Shown here piece by piece: positions 6,278-13,621 of a stretch of 23,444 nt of DNA. The position numbers and the translations under genes were made by a program. Position 1 is the first letter of the stretch. The number at the start of each line of letters is the position of its first letter. The stretch comes from DAOUAM01 sp034433305 (GTDB lineage: Bacteria > Chloroflexota > Dehalococcoidia > Lucifugimonadales > DAOUAM01). The notes under the pieces were generated by a model. It made no database searches and was not told where the DNA came from. It was given only the letters and a program-made list of their open reading frames with translations. The DNA lies in NCBI GenBank assembly GCA_034433305.1, contig DAOUAM010000096.1, positions 1 to 23,444 of the forward strand, written 5' to 3'.

Positions 6278-7216
6278 CTAGCCGGCGGCCCGGCCCAGGA
6301 GCTCCTGCTTGAGGGCCAGGAAGCGCTGGCGGCGCTGGTCGCCTTCGGGCTTGTCGCGGTAAACGTCCACCAGCAGGGCGGCTGTCTCCAGCCGATAGAG
6401 GAGGTAGGCGGTGGACTGCCGGTCCACGCTGCCCAGAGTGTCGGCGTGGCCCAGCAGCAGGAAGAGGAACTCGGGGCCGAGGCCCATGCCCTCCTCGGAC
6501 CTGGCCAGGTCGAAGGCCATGTCCCCGCCGATGGCGTTGGCGGCGTCCACGATGCCTGTAATGTATGTGGAGGCCCCGCGCCTCTGGGCCAGCAGGTTCT
6601 CCGGCCTGAAGTCCATGTGCAGCAGCCGGGGGCGGTCCAGCTCCAGCGAGAGGGCCATGGACAGCAGGGCATCCACCTCGGGCCGCGACATCAGCCCGTC
6701 CTTCAGGCGAGGCTGTAGTCGGTGGTGGAGCCTGCGGCTGAAGTACTCGCCCCAGGGCTGGGGCGAGGGCGTGCCCAGGTAGCCCACCTGCTCCAGGTGG
6801 ACCTGGTGAATGGTGCCCAGCAGCCTGCCCATCTCCCGCATGACCCGCTGCTGCTCCAGGGGCGTCGCCTGGGCCAGCAGGCTGGAGAGGGGCGAGCCTG
6901 GCAGACAGGTGAAGAAGGCAAAGGGGAACCCCAGCCTGGCCCCGTGGGGGTCGAAGTACAGCAGCCGTGGCACGGGCAGATGGGACAGCTTCTCGTAGAA
7001 GCGGACCTCGCCCAGCAGGACCTGGCCGAAGTCCAGGCGGCCCAGGTAGGGCGAGACAAAGTTGCGCTGGCCCCGGAATACCACGGGGTCGCCCTCGCAG
7101 AAGTCCACGCGATAGACAACGAAGTCCATGCCGCCTTTCAGAGGCTCCATTTGCTGGATGGGCCGGCGGGGGAAGGCAAGCTCGACGGCGGCCTTAACCT
7201 CACTGGGCTGAATCAT
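6278..7216 (-). CDS. APH-family phosphotransferase (kinase fold)
   Basis: A 312-residue member of the phosphotransferase family typified by aminoglycoside and choline kinases. The catalytic loop H200-M-D202-F-R-P-E-N207 matches HxDxxxxN, and the metal site is in GIVDAANAIGGD (D224, D232). The nucleotide-contact Lys region appears as VVFRGQ (R48). I chose the ATG at 7214-7216, with GAGAGG about 11 nt upstream; a GTG at 7262-7264 would add 16 residues but has no ribosome site. The substrate is unknown. Relatives include antibiotic kinases and the kinase partners of acyl-CoA dehydrogenases in 4-hydroxy acid breakdown (LvaA, ACAD10/11). Two acyl-CoA dehydrogenase genes lie 1.4 kb away, so the second role deserves weight. 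Confidence 0.83.
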   Translation of the reverse strand: MIQPSEVKAAVELAFPRRPIQQMEPLKGGMDFVVYRVDFCEGDPVVFRGQRNFVSPYLGRLDFGQVLLGEVRFYEKLSHLPVPRLLYFDPHGARLGFPFAFFTCLPGSPLSSLLAQATPLEQQRVMREMGRLLGTIHQVHLEQVGYLGTPSPQPWGEYFSRRLHHRLQPRLKDGLMSRPEVDALLSMALSLELDRPRLLHMDFRPENLLAQRRGASTYITGIVDAANAIGGDMAFDLARSEEGMGLGPEFLFLLLGHADTLGSVDRQSTAYLLYRLETAALLVDVYRDKPEGDQRRQRFLALKQELLGRAAG

Positions 7217-7320
7217 GGGGCCAGGCGCCTCTCTGCCGGGGGCGTTCAACTGTGGGCTTTGCACACTGCCAATTTAAACCGGGCGCTCTCCTGCAAAACC
7301 TGTCGCTGCATGGCTATCAT

Positions 7321-7400
7321 GCCCCCTTCCTGGCCTTCCCCCACAGGGGGAAGGGACTGTTCTCGCCCCCTTTGGGGGAGAGCCAGAGAGGGGGCTGGCC
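7321..7400 (+). repeat. Palindromic intergenic repeat, copy D (best preserved)
   Basis: The cleanest copy. The outer arms GCCCCCTTCCTGGC and GCCAGAGAGGGGGC pair at 12 of 14 positions. Inside are a perfect 8-bp hairpin CTTCCCCC-ACA-GGGGGAAG and a second hairpin CCCCC-TTT-GGGGG. The whole can fold as a three-way junction. It lies between the flavin reductase stop and the APH start, on the promoter side of the APH gene. The rest of 7217-7517 shows nothing I can name. Confidence 0.88.
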
Positions 7401-7517
7401 TTACCACCGGCGCGGCGCCAACGGGCATCGCGTCCCCTGCTAAGGGGCAAGACCTGACTTCAGACATGCCCTCTTGGGAAACACCCGCTTACAGGCACCG
7501 TGGACGAAGGCCAGGCG

Positions 7518-8003
7518 CTAGCCCAGCCCCCTGAACTTACCCTCGAAGAAGATGAGGGGGTGGCTGTCCTGGGCGTTGACCCGTATCTCGTCCACCGCGC
7601 CGATAAAGATGGTGTGATCGCCGGCCACGTACTCGCCCACCACGTGGCAGTCCATGGCCGACAGGCAGTCGTCCAGAATGGCGGAGCCTCGCTCGGTAAC
7701 GCTGAAGGACAGCTTCACATCCCCCGCGCGCGTATCCGCCGGGCGGGCAAAGTACTCGCCCACGGCCTGCTGCTCCGCGCTGAGGATGTTGATGGCGAAG
7801 CGTCCCGTCTGCTTTATGAGGGGATAGGTATTGCGGTTGTGGCCCACGCACACCAGCACCAGCAACGGGTCCAGGGACACCGAGTTGATGCCGTTGGCGG
7901 CCATGCCATGCACCTTGCCATCCGGCTGAATGGTGGTGATAATGGCGACGCCGGTGGCGAACTTGCTCCAGGCCCTGCGGAAGCTGAGCGCGTCGGCCGC
8001 CAT
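7518..8003 (-). CDS. Flavin reductase-like protein (FMN-binding split barrel)
   Basis: A 161-residue flavin-reductase-like protein (HpaC/RutF type), expected to bind FMN or FAD and reduce it with NAD(P)H for a partner oxygenase. The core motif GMAANGINSVSLDPLLVLVCV (33-53) matches the family's conserved Ser-rich, SLDPP-type stretch. GDHTIFIGAV (128-137) and PLIFFEGKFRGL (149-160) match the C-terminal strands. The ATG at 8001-8003 is preceded by GAGGTG at good spacing; 52 further in-frame codons upstream look non-coding and would lie in the neighbouring promoter region. No oxygenase partner is adjacent. The nearby acyl-CoA-dehydrogenase-fold proteins could in principle be one, since HsaA and DszC share that fold. 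Confidence 0.88.
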   Translation of the reverse strand: MAADALSFRRAWSKFATGVAIITTIQPDGKVHGMAANGINSVSLDPLLVLVCVGHNRNTYPLIKQTGRFAINILSAEQQAVGEYFARPADTRAGDVKLSFSVTERGSAILDDCLSAMDCHVVGEYVAGDHTIFIGAVDEIRVNAQDSHPLIFFEGKFRGLG

Positions 8004-8152
8004 GGCCACACCTCGGCTAGGGCTATCGGCTGCTGGAGGCGACAGCCCCGAATATGGCCCGATTATAGAGGGGGCGAGGCATCCTGAAAAGCCCCGGCCA
8101 CTTTTCCAGTGATGGCGAGGGCGTAAGGGGCGACACCGGTCTTCGTCCACGA

Positions 8153-8181
8153 TTGACATGCCCCCATGTGGGCTTTAGAAT
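8153..8181 (+). promoter_or_regulatory. Strong sigma70-type promoter
   Basis: A perfect -35 TTGACA (8153-8158), a 17-nt spacer and a near-perfect -10 TAGAAT (8176-8181) make this the best promoter match in the window. The predicted start near 8188 leaves a leader of about 90 nt before the ATG at 8279. It should drive the small ligand-domain gene and perhaps the acyl-CoA dehydrogenases after it. Confidence 0.7.
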
Positions 8182-8278
8182 GCGAGCAACCAAACGGTCT
8201 TACTTTCAGCGTCTGCCTCAGCCTCGCGACTACCTGCTCTTTTGGCCCTTTAGCTCCAGTCTGCCACGGAGGTTGGTC

Positions 8279-8518
8279 ATGGCAACCAAAGCTTACATAC
8301 TCATCGAGACCGCCGTCGGTAAGTCCAGGGATGTTGCCAGCGCGCTGCGCAGTCTGCCAGGTGTCCAGAACGTGGACGCCGTCACAGGCCCCTACGATAT
8401 TATTGCTGTAGTATCCGCGTCCGACCTGAACGCGGTGGGCGACCTGGTCACCAGCCAGGTACACACCATCAACGGCATCGTCCGCACGGTGACCTGCCTT
8501 TCGGTGAGCGCCGCCTAG
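8279..8518 (+). CDS. Stand-alone Lrp/AsnC-type ligand-binding domain
   Basis: A 79-residue protein made up only of the RAM/AsnC effector domain, with no DNA-binding helix-turn-helix. The pattern AYILIETAVGKSRDVASAL, then LPGVQNVDAVTGPYDIIAVV, then V-x-T-I-N-G-I-V-R-T is typical: beta strand, helix, and the turn GPYDI (37-41) that forms the ligand site between subunits. In full regulators this domain binds amino acids and drives oligomerisation. Stand-alone copies may sense a ligand or cap other regulators. GGAGG (8268-8272), 6 nt before the ATG, fixes the start. The acyl-CoA dehydrogenase gene begins 54 nt downstream on the same strand, so shared transcription is plausible. Confidence 0.88.
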   Translation: MATKAYILIETAVGKSRDVASALRSLPGVQNVDAVTGPYDIIAVVSASDLNAVGDLVTSQVHTINGIVRTVTCLSVSAA

Positions 8519-8572
8519 CAAGCCGGCCCGCGCCGAGGCAAGGCCCGTGGCAAGTGGTGAAGGGGGTACGCC

Positions 8573-9745
8573 ATGGAATTCAGGTTCACACCTGAGGAAG
8601 AAACCTTCCGGGAAGAGCTACGTGCGTTCCTGGCGCAGGAGCTGCCTCCCGGCTGGACTGGCTCGCTGGATGACGAGGACGAAGACTGGGACTTCACCCT
8701 GAAGATGCGCCGCAGGCTGGCCGAGAAGGGCTGGCTCACCATGGCCTGGCCCAGGGAGTACGGCGGCCAGGGCGCGTCCCACATGAAGCAGGTCATCTTC
8801 GCCGAGGAGATGACCTACCAGCGCGCGCCCGGGCGTGACGGCTTCGGCATCCGCATGCTGGCCCCCACGCTGATGATCCACGGCACCGAGGAGCAGAAGC
8901 GCGAGCACCTGCCGCCCATCGCCAGGGGCGAGGTGCAGTGGTGCCAGGGCTACTCGGAGCCGGAGTCCGGCTCGGACCTGGCATCCCTCCAGACCCGGGC
9001 TGTGGAGGACGGTGACGACTTCGTCATCAACGGCGCCAAGATATGGACCTCCATGGCCCACCGGGCGGACTGGATGTTCATGCTGGCCCGCACCGACCCC
9101 AGCGCCCCCAAGCACAGGGGCATCAGCTTCTTCCTGCTGAACATGCGCGACCCGGGCGTCACGGTGCGGCCCATCATCAACATGGCCGGCCTGCACAGCT
9201 TCAACATGGTCACCTTTGACAACGTGCGCGTCTCCAAGCGCAACCTGGTGGGCGAGAGGAACCGGGGCTGGTACGTGGGCGCCACGCTGCTGGACTTCGA
9301 GCGCTCGGGGGTGGAGTACTCGGCCGGCGCCCGGCGGACACTGGAGGAGCTGGTCCAGTTCTGCAAGGAGCATACCCGCAATGGCCGCGCCCTGGCCGAA
9401 GACCCGCTGGTGCGCCGCCGCCTGGCCGACATGGCCATCGAGGTGGAGGTCAGCCGGCTGCTGTCCTACAACATCGCCTGGATGCAGAGCCAGGGCAGGG
9501 TGCCCAACAAAGAGGCGTCCATGGGCAAGGTCTTCGGCACGGAGCTGCAGCAGCGCATGGCGGCCACGGGCATGGCCATCCTGGGGCTGTACGGCCAGCT
9601 TGGGCCTGACTCCAGGTACGCTCCGCTCCAGGGCCGCATCCAGCGCAGCTACATGACGTCCGTCTCGGCCACCATCGCCGCCGGCACCTCGGAGATACAG
9701 CGCAACATCATCGCCACCCGCGGCCTGGGCCTGCCCAGGGGGTAG
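8573..9745 (+). CDS. Acyl-CoA dehydrogenase, probable catalytic subunit
   Basis: A 390-residue FAD-dependent acyl-CoA dehydrogenase, which introduces the 2,3 double bond in acyl-CoA thioesters and passes electrons to ETF. The flavin motif WCQGYSEPESGSD (123-135) and the C-terminal GTSEIQRNIIA (371-381) are intact. E243 in DFERSG falls where the isovaleryl-CoA/ChsE type carries its catalytic base; no Glu is obvious at the MCAD-type late position. GAAGGGGG, about 6 nt before the ATG, supports the start. A second, more divergent dehydrogenase gene follows on the same strand, separated by a repeat copy. That arrangement resembles the two-subunit dehydrogenases of actinobacterial sterol degradation. 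The substrate is unknown. Confidence 0.93.
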   Translation: MEFRFTPEEETFREELRAFLAQELPPGWTGSLDDEDEDWDFTLKMRRRLAEKGWLTMAWPREYGGQGASHMKQVIFAEEMTYQRAPGRDGFGIRMLAPTLMIHGTEEQKREHLPPIARGEVQWCQGYSEPESGSDLASLQTRAVEDGDDFVINGAKIWTSMAHRADWMFMLARTDPSAPKHRGISFFLLNMRDPGVTVRPIINMAGLHSFNMVTFDNVRVSKRNLVGERNRGWYVGATLLDFERSGVEYSAGARRTLEELVQFCKEHTRNGRALAEDPLVRRRLADMAIEVEVSRLLSYNIAWMQSQGRVPNKEASMGKVFGTELQQRMAATGMAILGLYGQLGPDSRYAPLQGRIQRSYMTSVSATIAAGTSEIQRNIIATRGLGLPRG

Positions 9746-9757
9746 CGAGGAACATCC

Positions 9758-9860
9758 CGGCCCCTTTCCCTCGACAGGCCAGGGGCAAGCCCTGGCCTTG
9801 CCCCAAGGGGGCAGGAAATTCTCGCCCCCTGTGGGGGAGAGTTAGAGAGAGGGCAAAGCC
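9758..9860 (+). repeat. Palindromic intergenic repeat, copy E, with extra hairpin
   Basis: This copy occupies most of the 143-nt gap between the two acyl-CoA dehydrogenase genes. The core CTTGCCCC/GGGGGCAG and CGCCCCC/GGGGGAG hairpins are followed by GAGAGTTAGAGAGAGGG. Inserted after the left arm is a CCCTCGACAGGCC-type unit holding a perfect 8-bp hairpin, GGCCAGGG (9777-9784) with CCCTGGCC (9790-9797) and a 5-nt loop. The element could reduce read-through between the two genes. Confidence 0.83.
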
Positions 9861-9888
9861 TACCTTCAAGTTACCTGGAGGGCCTGAC

Positions 9889-11013
9889 ATGGACCTTGGA
9901 CTTACCGAAGCCCAGCAGATGCTCAAGAACAGCGCACGGGAGTTCCTGGAGAAGGAGTGCCCGCATACATACGTCCGCGCCATGGAGGAGGACCAGCGCG
10001 GCTATACGCCCGAGATGTGGCGCAAGCTGGCCGAGCAGGGCTGGCTGGGCCTCATCTTCCCGGAGCAGCACGGCGGCATCGGCCTGGGCTTCCTGGACCT
10101 GGCCATCCTGCTGGAGGAGATGGGCAGAGCGCTGCTGCCAGGGCCGTTCTTCTCCACGGTCGTCCTGGCCGGCATGCCCATCCTGGACGCCGGCAGCGAG
10201 GCCCAGAAGCGTGAGTTCCTGCCCAGGATAGCCGAGGGCCAGCTCGTCATGACCCTGGCCCTGACCGAGCCCAGCGCCCGCTGGGACGCCGCCGGCATCG
10301 AGGCCACGGCCAGCCGCGCCGGCGATGGCTTCGCCATCAACGGCACCAAGCTCTTCGTCCCCAATGCCCACGTGTCCGACTACATGCTGGTCGCCGCCAG
10401 GACGGGCCGGGCGGCGGAGGACGTCACCCTGTTCATCGTGCCGGGCAGGGCCAGCGGCGTCAGCCAGGCCCTGCTCAAGACCATCGCCTCCGACCGCCAG
10501 TCCGAGGTAGTCTTCAGCAACGTCCGTGTGCCCGCCTCGGCGGTGCTGGGCGAGGTCAACGGGGGCTGGGCCACCATCAGGAAGGTGCTCCAGTGGGGTG
10601 CCGTGGGCAAGTGCGCCGAGATGCTGGGCGGCGCCCAGAAGGTGCTGGAGATGACCGTGGAGTACGCCAAGCAGCGCGTCCAGTTCGGGCGGCCCATCGG
10701 CAGCTTCCAGGCCATCCAGCACCACTGCGCCAACATGGCCACCGACGTGGAAGGCTCACGCTACATCACCTACCAGGCAGCCTGGCGCCTGGCCGAGGGC
10801 CTGCCGGCCGAGCGGGAGGTGGCCCTGGCCAAGGCGTGGGTCAGCGACGCCTACCGGCGCGTCTGCGCCCTGGGCCACCAGTGCCACGGGGCCATTGGCT
10901 TCACCAGGGAGCACAACATGCAGCTCTACTCTCGCCGCGCCAAGGCCGCCGAGCTTGCCTTCGGCGACGCCGACCTGCACCGCGAGACCGTGGCCGCCGC
11001 CATAGGCCTGTAG
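9889..11013 (+). CDS. Acyl-CoA dehydrogenase, probable partner subunit
   Basis: A 374-residue acyl-CoA-dehydrogenase-fold protein. It keeps the substrate- and flavin-side features QFGRPIGSFQAIQH (265-278) and HGAIGFTREHNMQLYSRR (333-350), but differs from its neighbour at two places. The flavin motif reads TEPSARWD (127-134) instead of TEPxxGSD. The C-terminal GTSEIQR segment is replaced by AFGDADLHRE (357-366). These departures suggest a subunit that completes a heterotetramer rather than an independent enzyme. GGAGGG, 6 nt before the ATG, fixes the start. It shares the strand with the first dehydrogenase. Confidence 0.92.
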   Translation: MDLGLTEAQQMLKNSAREFLEKECPHTYVRAMEEDQRGYTPEMWRKLAEQGWLGLIFPEQHGGIGLGFLDLAILLEEMGRALLPGPFFSTVVLAGMPILDAGSEAQKREFLPRIAEGQLVMTLALTEPSARWDAAGIEATASRAGDGFAINGTKLFVPNAHVSDYMLVAARTGRAAEDVTLFIVPGRASGVSQALLKTIASDRQSEVVFSNVRVPASAVLGEVNGGWATIRKVLQWGAVGKCAEMLGGAQKVLEMTVEYAKQRVQFGRPIGSFQAIQHHCANMATDVEGSRYITYQAAWRLAEGLPAEREVALAKAWVSDAYRRVCALGHQCHGAIGFTREHNMQLYSRRAKAAELAFGDADLHRETVAAAIGL

Positions 11014-11029
11014 CGCCGGCGACCGGGTA

Positions 11030-11057
11030 CTGGTAGCATGTGCATATAGCCTACCAG
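11030..11057. repeat. Inverted repeat upstream of the nuclease-like/PIN pair
   Basis: CTGGTAG (11030-11036) and CTACCAG (11051-11057) are exact complements with 14 nt between them. The second arm ends 20 nt before the ATG at 11078. No T-run follows, so it looks more like an operator for the downstream pair than a terminator for the dehydrogenase gene. Confidence 0.5.
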
Positions 11058-11077
11058 CTTTCAAGTGCAGGTGTTCC

Positions 11078-11527
11078 ATGAAGCCTGGCGCCGATATAGT
11101 CGTGTACTCGCCGGATGGGACGGTCCAACTGGTCGTCGAGGTCAAGAGCAACAAGAACGCCGATGATAACTGGGCTGCGAAGCTGCGCCGCAACCTGCTG
11201 GCGCATGCCGCGGTCCCCAGGTCGAGGTTCTTCCTCATTGCACTCCCCAGGTACTTCTATCTGTGGCGTGGCAAGTCCGCGCGACTGGTAGCCGTCGCAG
11301 ACTACAAAGTCCCCACGGTAGAAGTACTGGGGCCGTACCTTGGCGGGCTAGACCCCGATGAGCTCGGCGGGGAGAGTTTCAGGCTCCTGGTGCGGTCCTG
11401 GCTCACCGACCTTCTCAACACCCGGCTCACACGGGAAGCAGCAGGGCCGGAGCTGCAATGGCTGTTTGACTCGGGGCTGTACGAAGCCATCAGGGACGGC
11501 TCGATGGAGACAAAAGCCGTTGCGTGA
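11078..11527 (+). CDS. PD-(D/E)XK nuclease-like protein, partner of PIN gene
   Basis: A 149-residue protein of no named family that I can assign with confidence. The N-terminal part reads GADIVVYSPDG then LVVEVKS: D6, E21 and K23 fit the D-Xn-ExK core of PD-(D/E)XK (restriction-endonuclease-like) folds, with a helix (about 31-45) and an FFLIALPRYFYLWRG strand region next, as in several such families. The C-terminal half is helical (LLVRSWLTDLLNTRL). I recall similar proteins next to PIN proteins in cyanobacteria, unchecked. AGGTG about 6 nt before the ATG supports the start. Its TGA overlaps the GTG of the PIN gene by 3 nt within GTGA, so the two are translationally coupled. Confidence 0.68.
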   Translation: MKPGADIVVYSPDGTVQLVVEVKSNKNADDNWAAKLRRNLLAHAAVPRSRFFLIALPRYFYLWRGKSARLVAVADYKVPTVEVLGPYLGGLDPDELGGESFRLLVRSWLTDLLNTRLTREAAGPELQWLFDSGLYEAIRDGSMETKAVA

Positions 11528-12135
11528 TAGTGTACGTGGAGTCCAACTTTGTCCTGGAAGCCGCGTTCCTCCAGGAGGAGCACGAAAGCTGCGCCGAGAT
11601 ACTGGCCCTGGCTGAATCAGGCAGGATTGCCCTTGCCATGCCTGCCTTCTGTGTCGCTGAGTGCTATGACGCTTTGGGTCGAAGGGCCAGGCGCCGCGCC
11701 CAGATACGAGACCAGGTTGCCAGAGAGTTGCGCGAGTTGTCCCGGGCCAGGCCCTACGCGGACAGGGTACGGGAACTGAATGCAATTACCACTCTGTTGG
11801 TGCAGAGCGCCGACGAAGAGAAGGACAGGCTTGATGCAGTCCTCAGCCGGATGCTTGATTCCTCAGAGCTGATCCCGGTCGGGGCCAGTACCATCAGGGC
11901 AGCCGTGGCCTACCAGTCAAGTCTGGGCCTGGAGCCGCAGGACTCCATTATCTATGCTTCGGTGCTGGAGCACCTGGCCTCGGCCAGCCATGATGCTAAG
12001 TGCTTCATGAACAGGAATGTAAAGGACTTCCTTATACCCGACATCCAGGACGAACTGGACAGGTACCACTGTCGTCTGGTCTCAAGCTTCACGGACGGGC
12101 TTGGCCTTGTGAGGCGCGAGCTGGCTAGCAAGTAA
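11524..12135 (+). CDS. PIN-domain protein
   Basis: A 203-residue PIN-like nuclease. The fold's acidic positions are recognisable: E6 in VYVESNFVLE (Glu where most PINs have Asp), E46 in VAECYDAL, D140 in EPQDSIIYASVLEHL, and the CFMNRNVKDF motif with D168. PIN proteins are metal-dependent RNases, often the toxins of toxin-antitoxin systems. An insertion between E46 and D140 makes it longer than VapC toxins (about 130 residues). The GTG start is embedded in the upstream stop (GTGA). No classical VapB-like antitoxin is adjacent; the partner is the nuclease-like protein. Among its first 55 codons about 16 end in A or T, roughly twice the number in the preceding dehydrogenase, a weak hint of transfer. 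Confidence 0.83.
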   Translation: MIVYVESNFVLEAAFLQEEHESCAEILALAESGRIALAMPAFCVAECYDALGRRARRRAQIRDQVARELRELSRARPYADRVRELNAITTLLVQSADEEKDRLDAVLSRMLDSSELIPVGASTIRAAVAYQSSLGLEPQDSIIYASVLEHLASASHDAKCFMNRNVKDFLIPDIQDELDRYHCRLVSSFTDGLGLVRRELASK

Positions 12136-12169
12136 CTCTGGCAATGGTGGGATATGCAACTGCACGGGC

Positions 12170-13435
12170 ATGGCGCCCTGGTCAGCCGGGCCAGGTAGGC
12201 AGGTGCGCTTGCGCCGCTGTGACTCCTCCTGGCCGCGGCTGCTGGCCCTGTTCACCGCCGCCAGCCTGCTGGAGAGCTTCGTCTTCTCCCAGGTGGCGAC
12301 CTTCATGCCGCTGTACCTGCCGGACCTGGGCGTGGCCGAGGTCCGTGTGCCCGAGTTGACCGGGCGCATCGTCGCGGTGTCCACGGCCATCGGCGTGCCC
12401 TTCGCGCCGCTGTGGGGCGCCCTGGCCGACCGCTTCTCCAGGCACCCCCTGATTGTCCGCTCCTTCGTGGCCCACACCCTGGGCCTGGTGCTGATGCTTT
12501 CCGCCGGGAACGTCTGGGCCTTCGCCGCCGGCCGGGCGGTGACGAGCCTGAGCATCGGCAACAGCGGCCTGATGGTCGCCACGCTGGCCGAGCGCGTCCC
12601 ACGGCACAGGACGGCCCTGGCCATCTCCATCATGACCGGTGCGCTGCCCCTGGGCGGCTTTGTCGGCCCGCTCCTGGGCGGCCCCATCGTGGACGCCTGG
12701 GGCTTCCGGGCGCTCCTGGGCGTGGACGTGGCCGTCATGTCCCTGGTCTCCCTGGCCATGACCTTCGGCTACCGCGACAACTTTGTGCCCTCCGGTCGGG
12801 GGCAGGTGTTGGGCATGGTGGGCGGCTCGGTGGGCGTCATCTGGCGCTCGCCGCTGCTGCGGGCGCTCTTCCCGGCCATCTTCCTGCTGCTGGCAGGCCC
12901 GGCGCTGGCCCGCATCTACATGCCGCTGGTGGTCACCGACCTGTACCACGGCGGCGACCCGGGCACCGCCGTGGGGCTGGTGGCCGGCGCCGGCGGGCTT
13001 ACCACGCTGGCCCTCAGCCCACTGATGGGCGCCCTGGCCGATCGCTTCGGACTCAGGCGCATGCTGCTGGCCGGCGCGCTGGTGGAGACGGCCTTGTGGC
13101 CGCTGGGGCTGCTGACCCAGGGCCTGCTGGGCTTCGCCATATTCTGGGCGGTGGTCAGCGGCGTGGTATCGGGCGTGATGTCCGTCTCCTTCAGCCTGCT
13201 GTCCCAGTCGGCGCCCGGCGAGGTCCGGGGGCGCGTCATGGCGCTGTCCACGCTGCCCATGATTCTGGGCTCCGTGGTGGGGCCGGCCATCGGCAGCGTC
13301 GTGACCAGGGGCGGCCTTTTCAACGTCTTTCCCACGGCGGCCGCCATAACGGCGCTGGGCGTAGCCGTGCTGGTGGTGGCTATCAGGCAGGGCGCGGCCC
13401 CCGCCGTGCAGCCCGGGCCGACCTCACACGTTTAG
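12170..13435 (+). CDS. MFS transporter
   Basis: A 421-residue major facilitator superfamily permease with hydrophobic segments consistent with 12 helices. Motif A appears twice, as the fold's internal repeat predicts: GALADRFSRHPLIV (83-96) between helices 2 and 3, and GALADRFGLRRMLL (287-300) between helices 8 and 9. A conserved proton-coupled antiporter-like stretch, ALPLGGFVGPLLGGPIVD (158-175), lies around helix 5. This resembles drug or metabolite exporters, but the substrate cannot be read from sequence. The ATG at 12170 has no clear ribosome site; a GTG at 12203 behind AGGTAGG is a reasonable alternative and would remove 11 residues. It begins 34 nt after the PIN gene and may share its transcript. 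Confidence 0.88.
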   Translation: MAPWSAGPGRQVRLRRCDSSWPRLLALFTAASLLESFVFSQVATFMPLYLPDLGVAEVRVPELTGRIVAVSTAIGVPFAPLWGALADRFSRHPLIVRSFVAHTLGLVLMLSAGNVWAFAAGRAVTSLSIGNSGLMVATLAERVPRHRTALAISIMTGALPLGGFVGPLLGGPIVDAWGFRALLGVDVAVMSLVSLAMTFGYRDNFVPSGRGQVLGMVGGSVGVIWRSPLLRALFPAIFLLLAGPALARIYMPLVVTDLYHGGDPGTAVGLVAGAGGLTTLALSPLMGALADRFGLRRMLLAGALVETALWPLGLLTQGLLGFAIFWAVVSGVVSGVMSVSFSLLSQSAPGEVRGRVMALSTLPMILGSVVGPAIGSVVTRGGLFNVFPTAAAITALGVAVLVVAIRQGAAPAVQPGPTSHV

Positions 13436-13459
13436 CCTTCAGCAGTCAGCTTTCAGCGC

Positions 13460-13474
13460 CCACCCCTGGGGTGG
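13460..13474. repeat. Short palindrome after the MFS gene
   Basis: CCACCCC-T-GGGGTGG has perfect 7-bp arms and lies 24 nt past the MFS stop. It is preceded by a TTCAGCAGTCAGCTTTCAGC stretch with short direct repeats. No T-run follows. It may assist transcript ending together with repeat copy F. Confidence 0.4.
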
Positions 13475-13502
13475 TCCAAAAGCGGACGGCCAGGCTTCAC
13501 CT

Positions 13503-13601
13503 TCCCTCGGCAGGCCCGGGGCTTGCCCCCTTCCTGGCCTTCCCCCACAGGGGCAGGGAGTGTCCTCGCCCCCTCTGGGGGAGAGCTAGAGAAGGGGCTG
13601 G
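13503..13601 (+). repeat. Palindromic intergenic repeat, copy F, with second-family unit
   Basis: The core at 13525-13601 shows GCCCCCTTCCTGGCC, then TTCCCCCACAGGGG, CGCCCCCTCTGGGGGAGAG and CTAGAGAAGGGGCTGG. A CCCTCGGCAGGCCCGGGGC unit (13504-13522), related to the nested element in copy B, sits immediately on its left. It lies in the gap between the convergent MFS and Wzy/TPR genes. Confidence 0.86.
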
Positions 13602-13621
13602 TGGAGACGAGGTCCTGGGGC

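Noticed and set aside
8004..8159. Extended N-terminus of the flavin reductase from 8159
   Set aside because: The added 52 residues have no family counterpart and would overlap the strong divergent promoter; GAGGTG supports 8003.
11525..11526. Frameshift between the nuclease-like and PIN genes
   Set aside because: Each protein has a complete N-terminus of its own; the GTGA overlap is ordinary translational coupling.
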